A DNA stretch of 64,000 bases from contig JAIXWF010000012.1 of assembly GCA_027482185.1 (NCBI GenBank), positions 1 through 64,000 of the forward strand. The letters run 5' to 3'. Position numbers and translations under genes: made by a program. Under the pieces are notes generated by a model. It was given only the letters and a program-made list of their open reading frames with translations. It was not told the origin of the DNA and ran no database searches. The stretch's first letter is position 1; every line of letters starts with the position of its first letter. This DNA is from Opitutaceae bacterium (GTDB lineage Bacteria; Verrucomicrobiota; Verrucomicrobiia; Opitutales; Opitutaceae). Positions 11,801-19,150 of this stretch are shown one piece after another.

Positions 11801-12279
11801 GCGAAACGGGCGTGCAGGAATCGGTCGATCGGCCCGGCCCAGGCCGGGTCCGCCGGCGCAGGCGGCGGCGCGGGGCGGCGCGGCGCCACATAGGACCAGT
11901 GTTCGGCGTAAGGCGCGCCGCCGGCAACCCACCGGCGCAGCAGCTCGATGTCGCGCGGCAAAAGCACTTTGCCGGTCTTGCGCGGCGGCATGATTTCCTC
12001 GTCGTCCGTCGTGACCAGCCGCGCGAGCAGTTCGCTTTTCGCCGGGTCGCCGGGCACGATCGCGAATCCGCCCCCGCCGAGATCGGCCGTCGCGCCCGCG
12101 CGGGTGTCGAGCCGCAGGCCGTTCTGCCCGCCTTTGCGGTCGTGCTCGTCCGGACCGTGGCAGCGGAAACAGTTGTCCGAGAGGATCGGGCGGATCTCGC
12201 GGTTGAAATCGGGGACGGGCGCCGCGGCCGCGGGCAGCGCGGCGACGATGACGGCGAGGATGGATCCGGGGAGCCGCAT
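8815..12279 (-). CDS. DUF1549/DUF1553 protein with N-terminal cytochrome-like domain and F5/8C insert
   Basis: 1154-residue exported protein. A signal peptide (about 1-20) is followed by a PSCyt1/PSD1 domain with haem motif CFRCH (Cys37, Cys40, His41). Next are DUF1549 (about 130-340, with ACAQCHTHKYDPLTHKEY giving a second CxxCH), a discoidin-like region (about 510-620: VLSLAEVQVWAG, NPWWEVDLG, IERVVLWG) and C-terminal DUF1553 (about 800-1150, ending WTAVANVLLNLDETLMKR). These are large periplasmic PVC-superphylum proteins proposed to act in electron transfer coupled to polymer breakdown; the substrate is unknown. It is read into the DUF1501 gene with a 7-bp gap. The F5/8C insert suggests carbohydrate or surface binding (inference). 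Confidence 0.92.
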   Translation of the reverse strand: MRLPGSILAVIVAALPAAAAPVPDFNREIRPILSDNCFRCHGPDEHDRKGGQNGLRLDTRAGATADLGGGGFAIVPGDPAKSELLARLVTTDDEEIMPPRKTGKVLLPRDIELLRRWVAGGAPYAEHWSYVAPRRPAPPPAPADPAWAGPIDRFLHARFAAAGLQPQPEADRLTLARRAALDLTGLPPTAEEAAAFVGDAAPDAYGRYVDRLLAKPAFGEHWARLWLDLARYADSKGYADDQPRSIWRYRDYVIDAFNRNLPFDRFTEEQLAGDLLPQPTDDQIFATGFHRNTMNNTEGGTDDEEFRVAAVIDRVNTTMAVWMGTSIACAQCHTHKYDPLTHKEYFGLYAIFNQSADADRSDEAPVREFYTAAQQRERAAAEAEIARHVAAMRAAAPAHAEAARRWADAFPAQLAWQPVVPARVTAGKNTSVAPAADGTVTVARGTEAKTVAVEWTPAEPLTALRVESVPPPGGPGAGDAPDGNFTVNRVRVGIRPARPERAARYVRVELPGRNRVLSLAEVQVWAGTENLAPSGTATQSSVAGDAAAARATDGRTDGSPEKASLNATAAEDNPWWEVDLGRTAPIERVVLWGRTGLEPTAGGLKISLLDERRATVWEQTSREAPRPKKEFKLGDPVDVKIARTAADYAQPELDESYVGTDQEPKQPNRKKPGASKRGWGVAGAAGRGHRLTIEPEQPLVLQPGESLVVTIHSGGEDGGELRGFRIAGTSAARAREHLRLPADVLAALQLAPAARSTAQAERVRDHYVREVAPELAKERVRVVAKQRELDDMPVQTSPIMRELPPEKRRKTHVQLRGNFLALGDEVGPGVPAVFPPLPVDRPADRLALARWLMAPENPLTARVQANRLWEAIFGLGLVRTTEEFGSQGEPPSHPELLDWLAVELRESGWDTKRFLKLLVTTAAYRQDSRVVPAALERDPENRLLARGPRVRLTAEMIRDQALAVSGLLSAKGGGPSVRPFQPNSGLSAAFGGALDWKPSTGEDRLRRGLYTEWRRSSPYPSMVAFDAPNREVCTLRRNRSNTPLQALVTLNDPVYVEAAQALGRRIAALPGETEARIREGFRLVLLRTPTAAEAAPLVALHRDARARYAAAPTQAALFAGRAEASAPAEELADAAAWTAVANVLLNLDETLMKR

Positions 12280-12346
12280 GGGGTGGGTTCCAGATACGGC
12301 GGCGACGGCGGCGGGATCAACTCCGAACCCCGCGGTCGCCGGCGAT

Positions 12347-14704
12347 TCAAATCTCCGCGGCGACCTGCGTGACGACGCGGCCGAGATCCTCGAACTCGAA
12401 AGGCTTCACCAAAGCCGCGCGGAATCCGTGGGCCGAATAATCGCGCATGACTTCGTTGTCGGCGTAGCCGCTCATGGCGATCGCCTTCACGCCGGGTTCG
12501 ATCCGCCGCAGGTTCGCGAGGGTTTCCTTGCCCCCGGGGCCGCCGCGCACCGTGAGATCGAGGATGACCACCCCGAACGGCCGCCCGGCCGCACGCGCCT
12601 CCGCAAACTGCGCCACGGCGGCGCCGCCCTCTTCCGCGACCGCGACCTCGAAGCCCAGCTTCCCCAGCGCCCGCCGCAGGCTCTCGCGCAGGTTGGCTTC
12701 GTCGTCCATGACCAGCACGGGCACCGCCGCCGCGCGGGCCGGAGCCGGGACCGGTTGCTCCGCGGCCGCGGCCGGGAGGTAAACCAGGAAATTCGAGCCG
12801 TGGCCGACGGCAGACTGAACCGTCACGGCCCCGCCGTGGCGGCCGATAATGGTATGCGCGATCGTGAGACCGAGCCCCATGCCCTTCTGCGACCCCCGCT
12901 CCTTCGTGGAGAAATACGGGTCGAAGATCTTCGGCAGGACCTCGGGATCGATGCCTTGGCCGCGGTCGCGCACGGCCAGGCAGACGTAGTCGCCCGGCGG
13001 CAAGGCCGGACCGTCGGGCAACGGCAGCCGCACTTTCCGGGCTTCGATGCGGACGACGCCGCCGTCGGGCATGGCCTCGCGGGAATTCAGCACCAAATTG
13101 CCGATGGCGCGCGCCAGTTGGTCGGGGTCGACGCGGACCGGCGGGAGGTCCGCGGCAAGGTCGGTCTCGCCGCGCACATTCGAGCCGCTCAGCGCCAGCG
13201 GCACGGCGTTGCGGACGATCTCCGCCACGGCAGTGACCCGCCGCACCTCCGCCCCGCCCCGCGCGAACGCGATCAACTGGTGCGTGAGCTGGGTCGCGGC
13301 CATCGCGCCCTGCTTGGCGGCCTGCAAAAACGCGAGGCTTTCGCTGCCCGCGGGCTGCGAGAGCCGCGCCATGTCGAGATTCAGCACCACCCCGGCGATC
13401 AGGTTGTTGAAATCGTGGGCGATGCCGCCCGCCAGCAGACCGGTGGATTCGAGCTTGCTGAGCACCAGCCGGTCGTTCTCCGCCTGGCGGCGCGCCGTCA
13501 AGTCGCGGACCGCGACCAGCCGCGCCGGTTCGCCGTTGAGTTTGCAGGATTTGCCCGAGATCTCGACCGGCACGCGGGTGCCGTCCTTGCGCAGCCCGAC
13601 CAGCTCGCGCTGCACGTCGCGCGTCGCGGAGACGGCGGTGAACAGGTCGCCGCGGTACTCGGGCGCCACGAGCGCGGCGACCGGCAGACCGACCATTTCC
13701 GGGACGGTGTAACCGAACATCGCGGCGAAGGAAGCGTTGACCGAAACGACCTTCTCCCGCTGGTGCATCATCCAGCCCTCGAATGCGGCATCGATCAGGC
13801 CGCGGTAGCGTTCCTCGCTGTCCCGCAGGGCCTCGGCTTGGACCGACATCCGCGCCAGCATCCGGCGCTGCCACCAGATGATCGCGGCGATCACCGCGGC
13901 GCCGGCGATGAGCTTCGGCAGGTGCGGTTTCAAGTCCGCCAACCGGATCGGATGCGGCTCGATCGGACCGAGCCATTTGTCGTAGAGCCGGTCGAACGTG
14001 CCGTCGTAGCGCAGCGTGGCGAGCGCGTCGTTCAGCCGTTCGAGGTTGCGGCTGTCGCCTTTGCGCACCGCGACGCGGAAGTGGTGCACGATGTCGTCGA
14101 CGAATTCGCGCTTCAGGCCGTCTTCCGCTTTCACGTACTTCCGGTCCATCGCATACGTGAGGAGCAAGCCGTCGGCGTCGCCGCGGCGCACCGCCTCGAC
14201 CGCCGCCCGCGGATCCTGGAAGTCCCGGATCGTCGCGCCCCAGCCGCCGTGGGCCGTCGCGTTGGCGTGGGCGAGCGTGCCGGAGATCGTCGCCAGGGTC
14301 CGGCCGCGCAGCTCGGCGGTGCGCGTGAAAGCCGGGCGGTCGTTGCGCACATATAGAATGCCGTGCACGTAGGCGTGGCTGATCGTGAAATCCATCGTCG
14401 CCCGGCGCTCGGGCGTGATCGCCACGTTGGCCAGGCCGTCGATCGCGCCGGCGTTGAAATCCCGGAGGTTCCCGCTCCAGTGGTTTTCCACCAGCTCGAT
14501 CTCGAATCCGCCCGCCACCGCCGCCGCCCGCAGCAATTCGGGCGCGAATCCCGTGACGCGGCCCGCGGCATCCCGGAACGACAACGGCTCGTCCGCGATT
14601 TCCACTCCGATCCGCAGCGGCTGCGCGTCCACGGACGTTGCCAGCAAGGCAGCCGCGAACAGCAGGCACGCACGGCGGAGAAAAATGGCGGCCGGGTAAC
14701 TCAA
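12347..14704 (-). CDS. Hybrid sensor histidine kinase with periplasmic solute-binding domain
   Basis: Order: signal peptide, SBP family-3 domain (from QPLRIGVEIADEPL to about residue 250), one membrane helix (LIAGAAVIAAIIWW), PAS domain, HisKA with GIAHDFNNLIAGV (His about 430), HATPase (GQGIDPEVLPKIFDPYFS, GMGLGLTIAHTI), and a C-terminal receiver (VLVMDDEANLRESL, phospho-Asp in VVILDLTVRG, conserved Lys in ALVKPFEF). Such kinases bind an amino acid or similar ligand in the periplasm. The start is uncertain. The frame is open to an ATG at 14878, inside the upstream isomerase. A GTG at 14797 would give an overlong signal, and the TTG at 14704 gives a normal 27-residue signal peptide, so I prefer the TTG. 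The output partner is not visible. Confidence 0.88.
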   Translation of the reverse strand: MSYPAAIFLRRACLLFAAALLATSVDAQPLRIGVEIADEPLSFRDAAGRVTGFAPELLRAAAVAGGFEIELVENHWSGNLRDFNAGAIDGLANVAITPERRATMDFTISHAYVHGILYVRNDRPAFTRTAELRGRTLATISGTLAHANATAHGGWGATIRDFQDPRAAVEAVRRGDADGLLLTYAMDRKYVKAEDGLKREFVDDIVHHFRVAVRKGDSRNLERLNDALATLRYDGTFDRLYDKWLGPIEPHPIRLADLKPHLPKLIAGAAVIAAIIWWQRRMLARMSVQAEALRDSEERYRGLIDAAFEGWMMHQREKVVSVNASFAAMFGYTVPEMVGLPVAALVAPEYRGDLFTAVSATRDVQRELVGLRKDGTRVPVEISGKSCKLNGEPARLVAVRDLTARRQAENDRLVLSKLESTGLLAGGIAHDFNNLIAGVVLNLDMARLSQPAGSESLAFLQAAKQGAMAATQLTHQLIAFARGGAEVRRVTAVAEIVRNAVPLALSGSNVRGETDLAADLPPVRVDPDQLARAIGNLVLNSREAMPDGGVVRIEARKVRLPLPDGPALPPGDYVCLAVRDRGQGIDPEVLPKIFDPYFSTKERGSQKGMGLGLTIAHTIIGRHGGAVTVQSAVGHGSNFLVYLPAAAAEQPVPAPARAAAVPVLVMDDEANLRESLRRALGKLGFEVAVAEEGGAAVAQFAEARAAGRPFGVVILDLTVRGGPGGKETLANLRRIEPGVKAIAMSGYADNEVMRDYSAHGFRAALVKPFEFEDLGRVVTQVAAEI

Positions 14705-14828
14705 GGGTGGCGAAACCAAGGGCGGCCCGGCCCGGAAATCAAGAGTCGCCGCAACCGGATCGCGCGCTTTCACGAAGAGCAAACGGCTGGCGATCACGCC
14801 GCTTCCGCCGCCCCGCTGCCTCCGCGGC

Positions 14829-15647
14829 CTATCCCGCCCCGAACACGCTCCGCAGGAAATCCAGACTGCGCGTCGCAATCGCCTCCGGACCTTCCGCGAA
14901 CGTGAACACCTCGACCGAGACCGTGCCGTCGTAACCCGCCGCCCGCAGCGCCGCGGCGATCGGCTTGAAATCGACGTCGCCGAAGCCCGGGCCCTTGAGA
15001 TTGCGGTCGTTGGCGTGGACGTACGCGAGGTGCGCTTTGGTTTCGGCGATCAGCTGCGGGATCGGCTTCGCCTCGTGGCTCATTGCGCGCACATCGAGGA
15101 TCACCTGCAACGCGGGCGAACCGGCTTCCTGCACGAAACGCACCGCCTCGGCCGCCGTGTTGATGAAGTTCGTGTCCTCCGCCGGCAGCGGTTCGAGGCA
15201 AATCACCACGCCCTGGTCCGCCGCCGCGGCGATCGCCGGTCGCAACGCCGCCTGCGCCCAAGCCCAGCCCTGCGCAAACTCCACCCCGGGCTCGAGGCTG
15301 CGCTGCTTCGGCGACCCGAGAATCACGCGCGTCCCGCCGAGATCGGCGCACAGGCGCACGATGTCGACGAGGTAGTCCGCGGTGCGCGCCCGCACTGCGG
15401 CGTCGGCCGTCGTCAGGTGGAATCCTTCGGTCCGCGCCAAAATCCAATGCAGCCCGGCGATGCCGATCCGCGACCTATCCGCCGCGTCGCGCAGGCGCCG
15501 GCGCTCGGCCGGTGCCACGTCGCCGGCCCGCGGCGCCAGCGTAAAGGGACTGAGCTCGATCTGGGCGTAGCCCGTCCGCGCCGCGTACGCCATGGCGTCG
15601 TCGATCTTCCAACCTTCGAAAATCTCGTTGCAGATCGCGAATTTCAT
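14829..15647 (-). CDS. Sugar phosphate isomerase/epimerase-like TIM barrel (AP_endonuc_2 family)
   Basis: 272 residues starting MKFAICNEIFEGWKIDDAM. The reading frame continues far upstream antisense to the TonB receptor, but only the part after 15647 has coding character. Hallmarks of the xylose-isomerase-like barrel are present: AARTGYAQIELSPF at strand 2, GVVICLEPLP, LQVILDVRAM and VSVEVFTF, with metal-binding Glu/Asp/His at strand ends. No signal peptide, so cytoplasmic. It is divergent from the TonB receptor across a 234-bp region, which suggests that it processes the sugar or cyclitol the receptor imports. The exact substrate cannot be told from sequence. Confidence 0.88.
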   Translation of the reverse strand: MKFAICNEIFEGWKIDDAMAYAARTGYAQIELSPFTLAPRAGDVAPAERRRLRDAADRSRIGIAGLHWILARTEGFHLTTADAAVRARTADYLVDIVRLCADLGGTRVILGSPKQRSLEPGVEFAQGWAWAQAALRPAIAAAADQGVVICLEPLPAEDTNFINTAAEAVRFVQEAGSPALQVILDVRAMSHEAKPIPQLIAETKAHLAYVHANDRNLKGPGFGDVDFKPIAAALRAAGYDGTVSVEVFTFAEGPEAIATRSLDFLRSVFGAG

Positions 15648-15881
15648 CGGGGCGCGGGATGGTTCGGCCGCGAACGTCCGCCACGGCCCCGCCGGCCGCA
15701 AGGCCAATGTCGGCCCCCGCCCGGCGCGGACCGGATTTGGGGTTGCGGGTCCCCGCGAACGCCCGCCAAGTAACGGAGCGGTTATTTCCCGCCCCGCCGT
15801 TCCCCGGCCGGGCGGTTCCCGCCCAAGCAACGTCCGTCCAACCCCCTCGGACCGGTCCCCGCCGGTCCCGCCCGTCTCGCC
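15648..15881. promoter_or_regulatory. Divergent promoter region between isomerase and TonB receptor
   Basis: 234 bp between two outward-facing genes. It contains imperfect dyads that could be operators: TTGCGGG-TC-CCCGCGAA (about 15743-15759) and TAAC-N6-GTTA (15771-15784). No convincing -35/-10 pair could be chosen by eye. Regulatory role is inferred only from position. Confidence 0.35.
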
Positions 15882-18800
15882 ATGAAACCCTCCGTTCTGT
15901 TCGCCCTGCTCGGCACCCTCGGCGCCGCGCTGCCGTCCCTCTCCGCCCAGGCTCCCGCGCCTGCCGTCGCCGCCGCCGGCACCATCGTCGGCCGCGTGTT
16001 CAACCCGAACACCGGCGAGTACCTCCGCAACGCCCAGATCCGCGTCCAGGAAACCGGCCAGACCGCCGTCTCCGAGGGCGCCGGCGAGTACCGCCTCTCC
16101 CCCGTCCCCGCCGGCAAGGTCACCCTTGTCGTATCCTACACCGGATACCGCTCGATCACCGCGGCCGTCGATGTCGCCCCCGGCGCGACCGCGACCCAGG
16201 ATTTCAATCTCGTCAGTTCCCTCGAAGCGGCGGCCACCGACGGCAAGATCGTCACCCTCCAGGCTTTCACCGTCGCCACCGAGCGGGAGGGCGCCGCCAA
16301 GGCCATCATGGACCAGCGCAATTCCATGAACATCACCAACACGGTGGCCTCCGACACCTTCGGCGACAACGCCGAGGGCAACGTCGGCGAGTTCCTCAAG
16401 CACCTGCCCGGCGTCGAGCTCGATCTGTTCTACGGCGAAGTCCGCACCGTCCGGCTCGGCGGCCTCGGCTCCGAATACACGTCCGTCACCATGGACGGCA
16501 TCGCCCTCGCCTCCGTCGACGCCAACAACTCCGGCTCCGGCGCCGCGCGCTCCTTCACCATGGAGATGGCGTCGCTCAATTCCATGGAATCGATCGAGGT
16601 TTCGAAAACCATCAGCGCCGACGTCGACGCCAACGCCCCCGCCGGCACCATCAATCTCCGCACCAAGCGCGCCTTCGACCGCGCCGGCCGCCGCATCTCC
16701 TGGCAGGCCAACGTCGTCGCCCACTCCGAAGCCATGCGCCTCGGCGAAAGCCGCGGGCCCGACGAAGACGGCTTCAGCCGAAAAATCCGCCCCGGCGGCA
16801 TCTTCGAGTACTCGGATGTCTTCCTCAACAAGCGCCTCGGCATCGTCCTCAACTTGAGCGAATCGAACGTCTACCAGGAAGCGCTCATCACCTCGCAGGC
16901 CTACAGCACCGCCGTCACCGCGACGGATACGCGCCCGCTCGTCCCGACCACGCTGAATTTCCAATGGGCCCCGCGCTTCAACAAGCGCTTCGCCACCACG
17001 CTCACCGCCGACTACAAGATCAGCCGCGAGCTCAACGTCGGCCTGGGCGTCGTCTACAATTACGCCGATCTCTGGACGCCCCAGCGCACCGTGATCTTCA
17101 ACTCCAGCACCGGCGCGCGCTCGCAGGTCGTCGGCGCCGATCCGCTTCTCAGTTTCACGTCGGCCGCCTCCGGCACCGTCCAGGTCAACCCCGTCGCCGT
17201 TTCCAAGATGGGCGAGACGTTCACACTCCTCCCCCGCCTCGGCTTCAAACGCGGCAACTTCGAGCTCGAGGCCAAGGGCGCCTACTCCGATTCCACCAGC
17301 TGGTACGACCCGCTCGGCCGGCGTAATGCCATCCGCGATACGAACAGCCCCACCGCCTCCGGCATCACCTACCGCGCCGAGCGTTCCTCCCTGCTCTCGA
17401 CCGACTGGAAGTTCACCCAGGTCGCCGGCCCCGACATTGCCAGCGGCGCGAGCTACACCAACCCCACCCTTACCGCCAACGACGGCCGCTTCGGCCGCAC
17501 CGTCCTCTTCACCGGCGAGATCATCGGCACCCTCAAGACCGCGCGCGGCCTGCCCGTGATCTGGAAGAGCGGCGTCAAGAGCCGCTACCAGATCCAGAAG
17601 TTCGAGGACGACCAGCTCGCCAAGCGCTTCGACTACGCCCCCGGCGGCACGATCCCGGCCCGCGGCGCGTGGGACGCCTTCCGCTCCCCCTGGGAATACT
17701 CCCTCGGCATGATCGACGGCAGCACCGCTTCCCTCTCCGGCGCGACCGTCTTCATGCCGAACCTCCGCGCCATCGGCGATCTTTACCGCAACAACCCCGG
17801 CGACTTCCGCCAGAACTGGGGCACCAACGCCGACAACTTCTACCAGTCCTACGTCGCCCGCCGCCGCCGTTTCTACGAGAAGATCGACGCCGGCTTCGTC
17901 ATGGGCACGACCTCCTGGAAGCGCCTCAACTTCCGCGCCGGCCTGCGTTGGGAAGGCACCGAAACCGAAGCCAACGAAGCCGACACCCGCACGCCCACCG
18001 AGGTCCGCGCCGCCGGCTTCCCGGTCTCTGCCGCCGGCGTCGCCACCACCATTCCCGGCATCCAATACCAGTTCCTCTCCCAGCCGCGCGTGAAGCGCAC
18101 CGGCGACTACGACAATCTCTTCCCGAGCGCCTCGCTGAAGTACAACCTCGCCCGCAATCTCGATCTCCAGTTCGGCTTCAGCGCGACGATCCGCCGCCCG
18201 TCCTACGTCAACCTCGCCGGCGTCTGGACGATCAACGAGAACAACCTGACCGTCACCACGCCGAACCCCGGCCTCGAACCCGAAACCTCGAAAAACTACG
18301 CCGCCCGCCTCGCGTATTACTTCGAACCCGTCGGCCTGCTCGCGACCACCTTCACCGAACGCAGCGTCGACAAACTCTTCATCACCGACCGCCTCACCGC
18401 CCAGGAATTCGGCTACACCGGCGACGACGAACTCCAGGGCTACGAGTTCATCACCACCAACAACAGCGCGGACCGCATCAAGATCCGCAGCATGGAAATC
18501 GAGTACAGCCAGAGCCTCGCCTTCCTCGGCCAGCTCTTCCGCCGTCTCTCGATCCGCGGCAGCTACACGCGCCTCTACGCCGAGGTCCCCCGCGCCAATC
18601 TCACGCCCCACCTCGCCAGCGGCGGCCTCAACTACACGTACAACAAGTTCAACACCTACGTGAATTGGAATTGGTCCGACGACGTGAACACCAACCTTGC
18701 CGGCACCACCTACCGCCGCCATCGCGCCAACGTCGACGCCGGCGCCGGCTGGCGCATCAACAACACCTACAGCCTCTCCGTCGCCGTCCGGAATCTCACC

Positions 18801-18908
18801 GACACCCCCTACATCAACATGCAGCGCTTCGTCACCGGTCCCACCGCGATGACGCGCCACGAGACCGTCGGCCAATCCTGGACCTTCGCCCTCAAGGGAA
18901 CCTACTGA
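15882..18908 (+). CDS. TonB-dependent outer-membrane receptor
   Basis: 1008-residue outer-membrane barrel that imports large nutrients using TonB energy. A signal peptide (1-22, ending LSAQA) precedes a carboxypeptidase-regulatory-like beta-sandwich (about 34-115, IVGRVFNPNTGEYLRNAQI). The plug follows (about 140-260: GEFLKHLPGVELD, VRLGGLGSEYTSVTMDGI, SIEVSKTISAD), then a 22-strand-type barrel to the C-terminal aromatic SWTFALKGTY. This architecture is typical of the large Opitutaceae TonB receptor families. No SusD homologue is adjacent. Flanking sugar isomerase and FAD oxidoreductase genes suggest a carbohydrate or plant-derived glycoside ligand (inference). A hairpin starts 2 nt after the stop codon. 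Confidence 0.95.
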   Translation: MKPSVLFALLGTLGAALPSLSAQAPAPAVAAAGTIVGRVFNPNTGEYLRNAQIRVQETGQTAVSEGAGEYRLSPVPAGKVTLVVSYTGYRSITAAVDVAPGATATQDFNLVSSLEAAATDGKIVTLQAFTVATEREGAAKAIMDQRNSMNITNTVASDTFGDNAEGNVGEFLKHLPGVELDLFYGEVRTVRLGGLGSEYTSVTMDGIALASVDANNSGSGAARSFTMEMASLNSMESIEVSKTISADVDANAPAGTINLRTKRAFDRAGRRISWQANVVAHSEAMRLGESRGPDEDGFSRKIRPGGIFEYSDVFLNKRLGIVLNLSESNVYQEALITSQAYSTAVTATDTRPLVPTTLNFQWAPRFNKRFATTLTADYKISRELNVGLGVVYNYADLWTPQRTVIFNSSTGARSQVVGADPLLSFTSAASGTVQVNPVAVSKMGETFTLLPRLGFKRGNFELEAKGAYSDSTSWYDPLGRRNAIRDTNSPTASGITYRAERSSLLSTDWKFTQVAGPDIASGASYTNPTLTANDGRFGRTVLFTGEIIGTLKTARGLPVIWKSGVKSRYQIQKFEDDQLAKRFDYAPGGTIPARGAWDAFRSPWEYSLGMIDGSTASLSGATVFMPNLRAIGDLYRNNPGDFRQNWGTNADNFYQSYVARRRRFYEKIDAGFVMGTTSWKRLNFRAGLRWEGTETEANEADTRTPTEVRAAGFPVSAAGVATTIPGIQYQFLSQPRVKRTGDYDNLFPSASLKYNLARNLDLQFGFSATIRRPSYVNLAGVWTINENNLTVTTPNPGLEPETSKNYAARLAYYFEPVGLLATTFTERSVDKLFITDRLTAQEFGYTGDDELQGYEFITTNNSADRIKIRSMEIEYSQSLAFLGQLFRRLSIRGSYTRLYAEVPRANLTPHLASGGLNYTYNKFNTYVNWNWSDDVNTNLAGTTYRRHRANVDAGAGWRINNTYSLSVAVRNLTDTPYINMQRFVTGPTAMTRHETVGQSWTFALKGTY

Positions 18909-18909
18909 G

Positions 18910-18944
18910 CCGTCAGCGGCCCCGCCGCCGGCAGCCGCTGACGG
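18910..18944 (+). terminator. Hairpin after the TonB receptor
   Basis: Perfect 11-bp stem (18910-18920 with 18934-18944) and a 13-nt loop, starting 2 nt after the stop codon. No T-run follows, so it may stabilise the mRNA 3' end rather than terminate on its own. A purine-rich word repeat comes straight after. Confidence 0.5.
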
Positions 18945-18950
18945 TCGTCC

Positions 18951-18986
18951 CAAGTTGAAAGGTGAAAGTTGAAAGACCGGAGTTGA
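18951..18986 (+). repeat. GTTGAAAG-type word repeat
   Basis: AAGTTGAAAGGTGAAAG is followed by TTGAAAGACCGGAGTTGAG. This is the fullest copy of the family; the part GAAAGTTGAAAGACCGGA is nearly identical at 20897-20914. Confidence 0.75.
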
Positions 18987-18998
18987 GATCCCCTCGAC

Positions 18999-19146
18999 TC
19001 CGGTTTCCCGTTTCCCAACCCCGGAATTCAGCATTTCCGGTATCCGGTCTCCCAACTCCGCTTTCCGAACAATTCCGGTTTCCGGTTTCCGATTTCCGGT
19101 TTTGGAAAAAATCCGCATTCCGCAATCCGCGATCCGCAACTCCATA
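18999..19146 (+). repeat. TTTCCGG / ATCCGC word repeat between TonB receptor and oxidoreductase
   Basis: About 150 bp of near-tandem words: CCGGTTTCCCGTTTCCC, then TTTCCGGTATCCGG, TTCCGGTTTCCGGTTTCC and finally CCGCATTCCGCAATCCGC. It is more AT-rich than its surroundings and ends directly at the start of the next gene, replacing a normal 5' leader. I see no gene in it. Confidence 0.65.
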
Positions 19147-19150
19147 TCCC

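Noticed and set aside
15882-18908. Long antisense open frame (over 1000 codons) opposite the TonB receptor
   Set aside because: High-GC genes with C/G third positions leave the opposite strand free of stops. The translated product is Gly/Val/Asp/Ala-rich low complexity with no domain, whereas the sense strand encodes a complete receptor.
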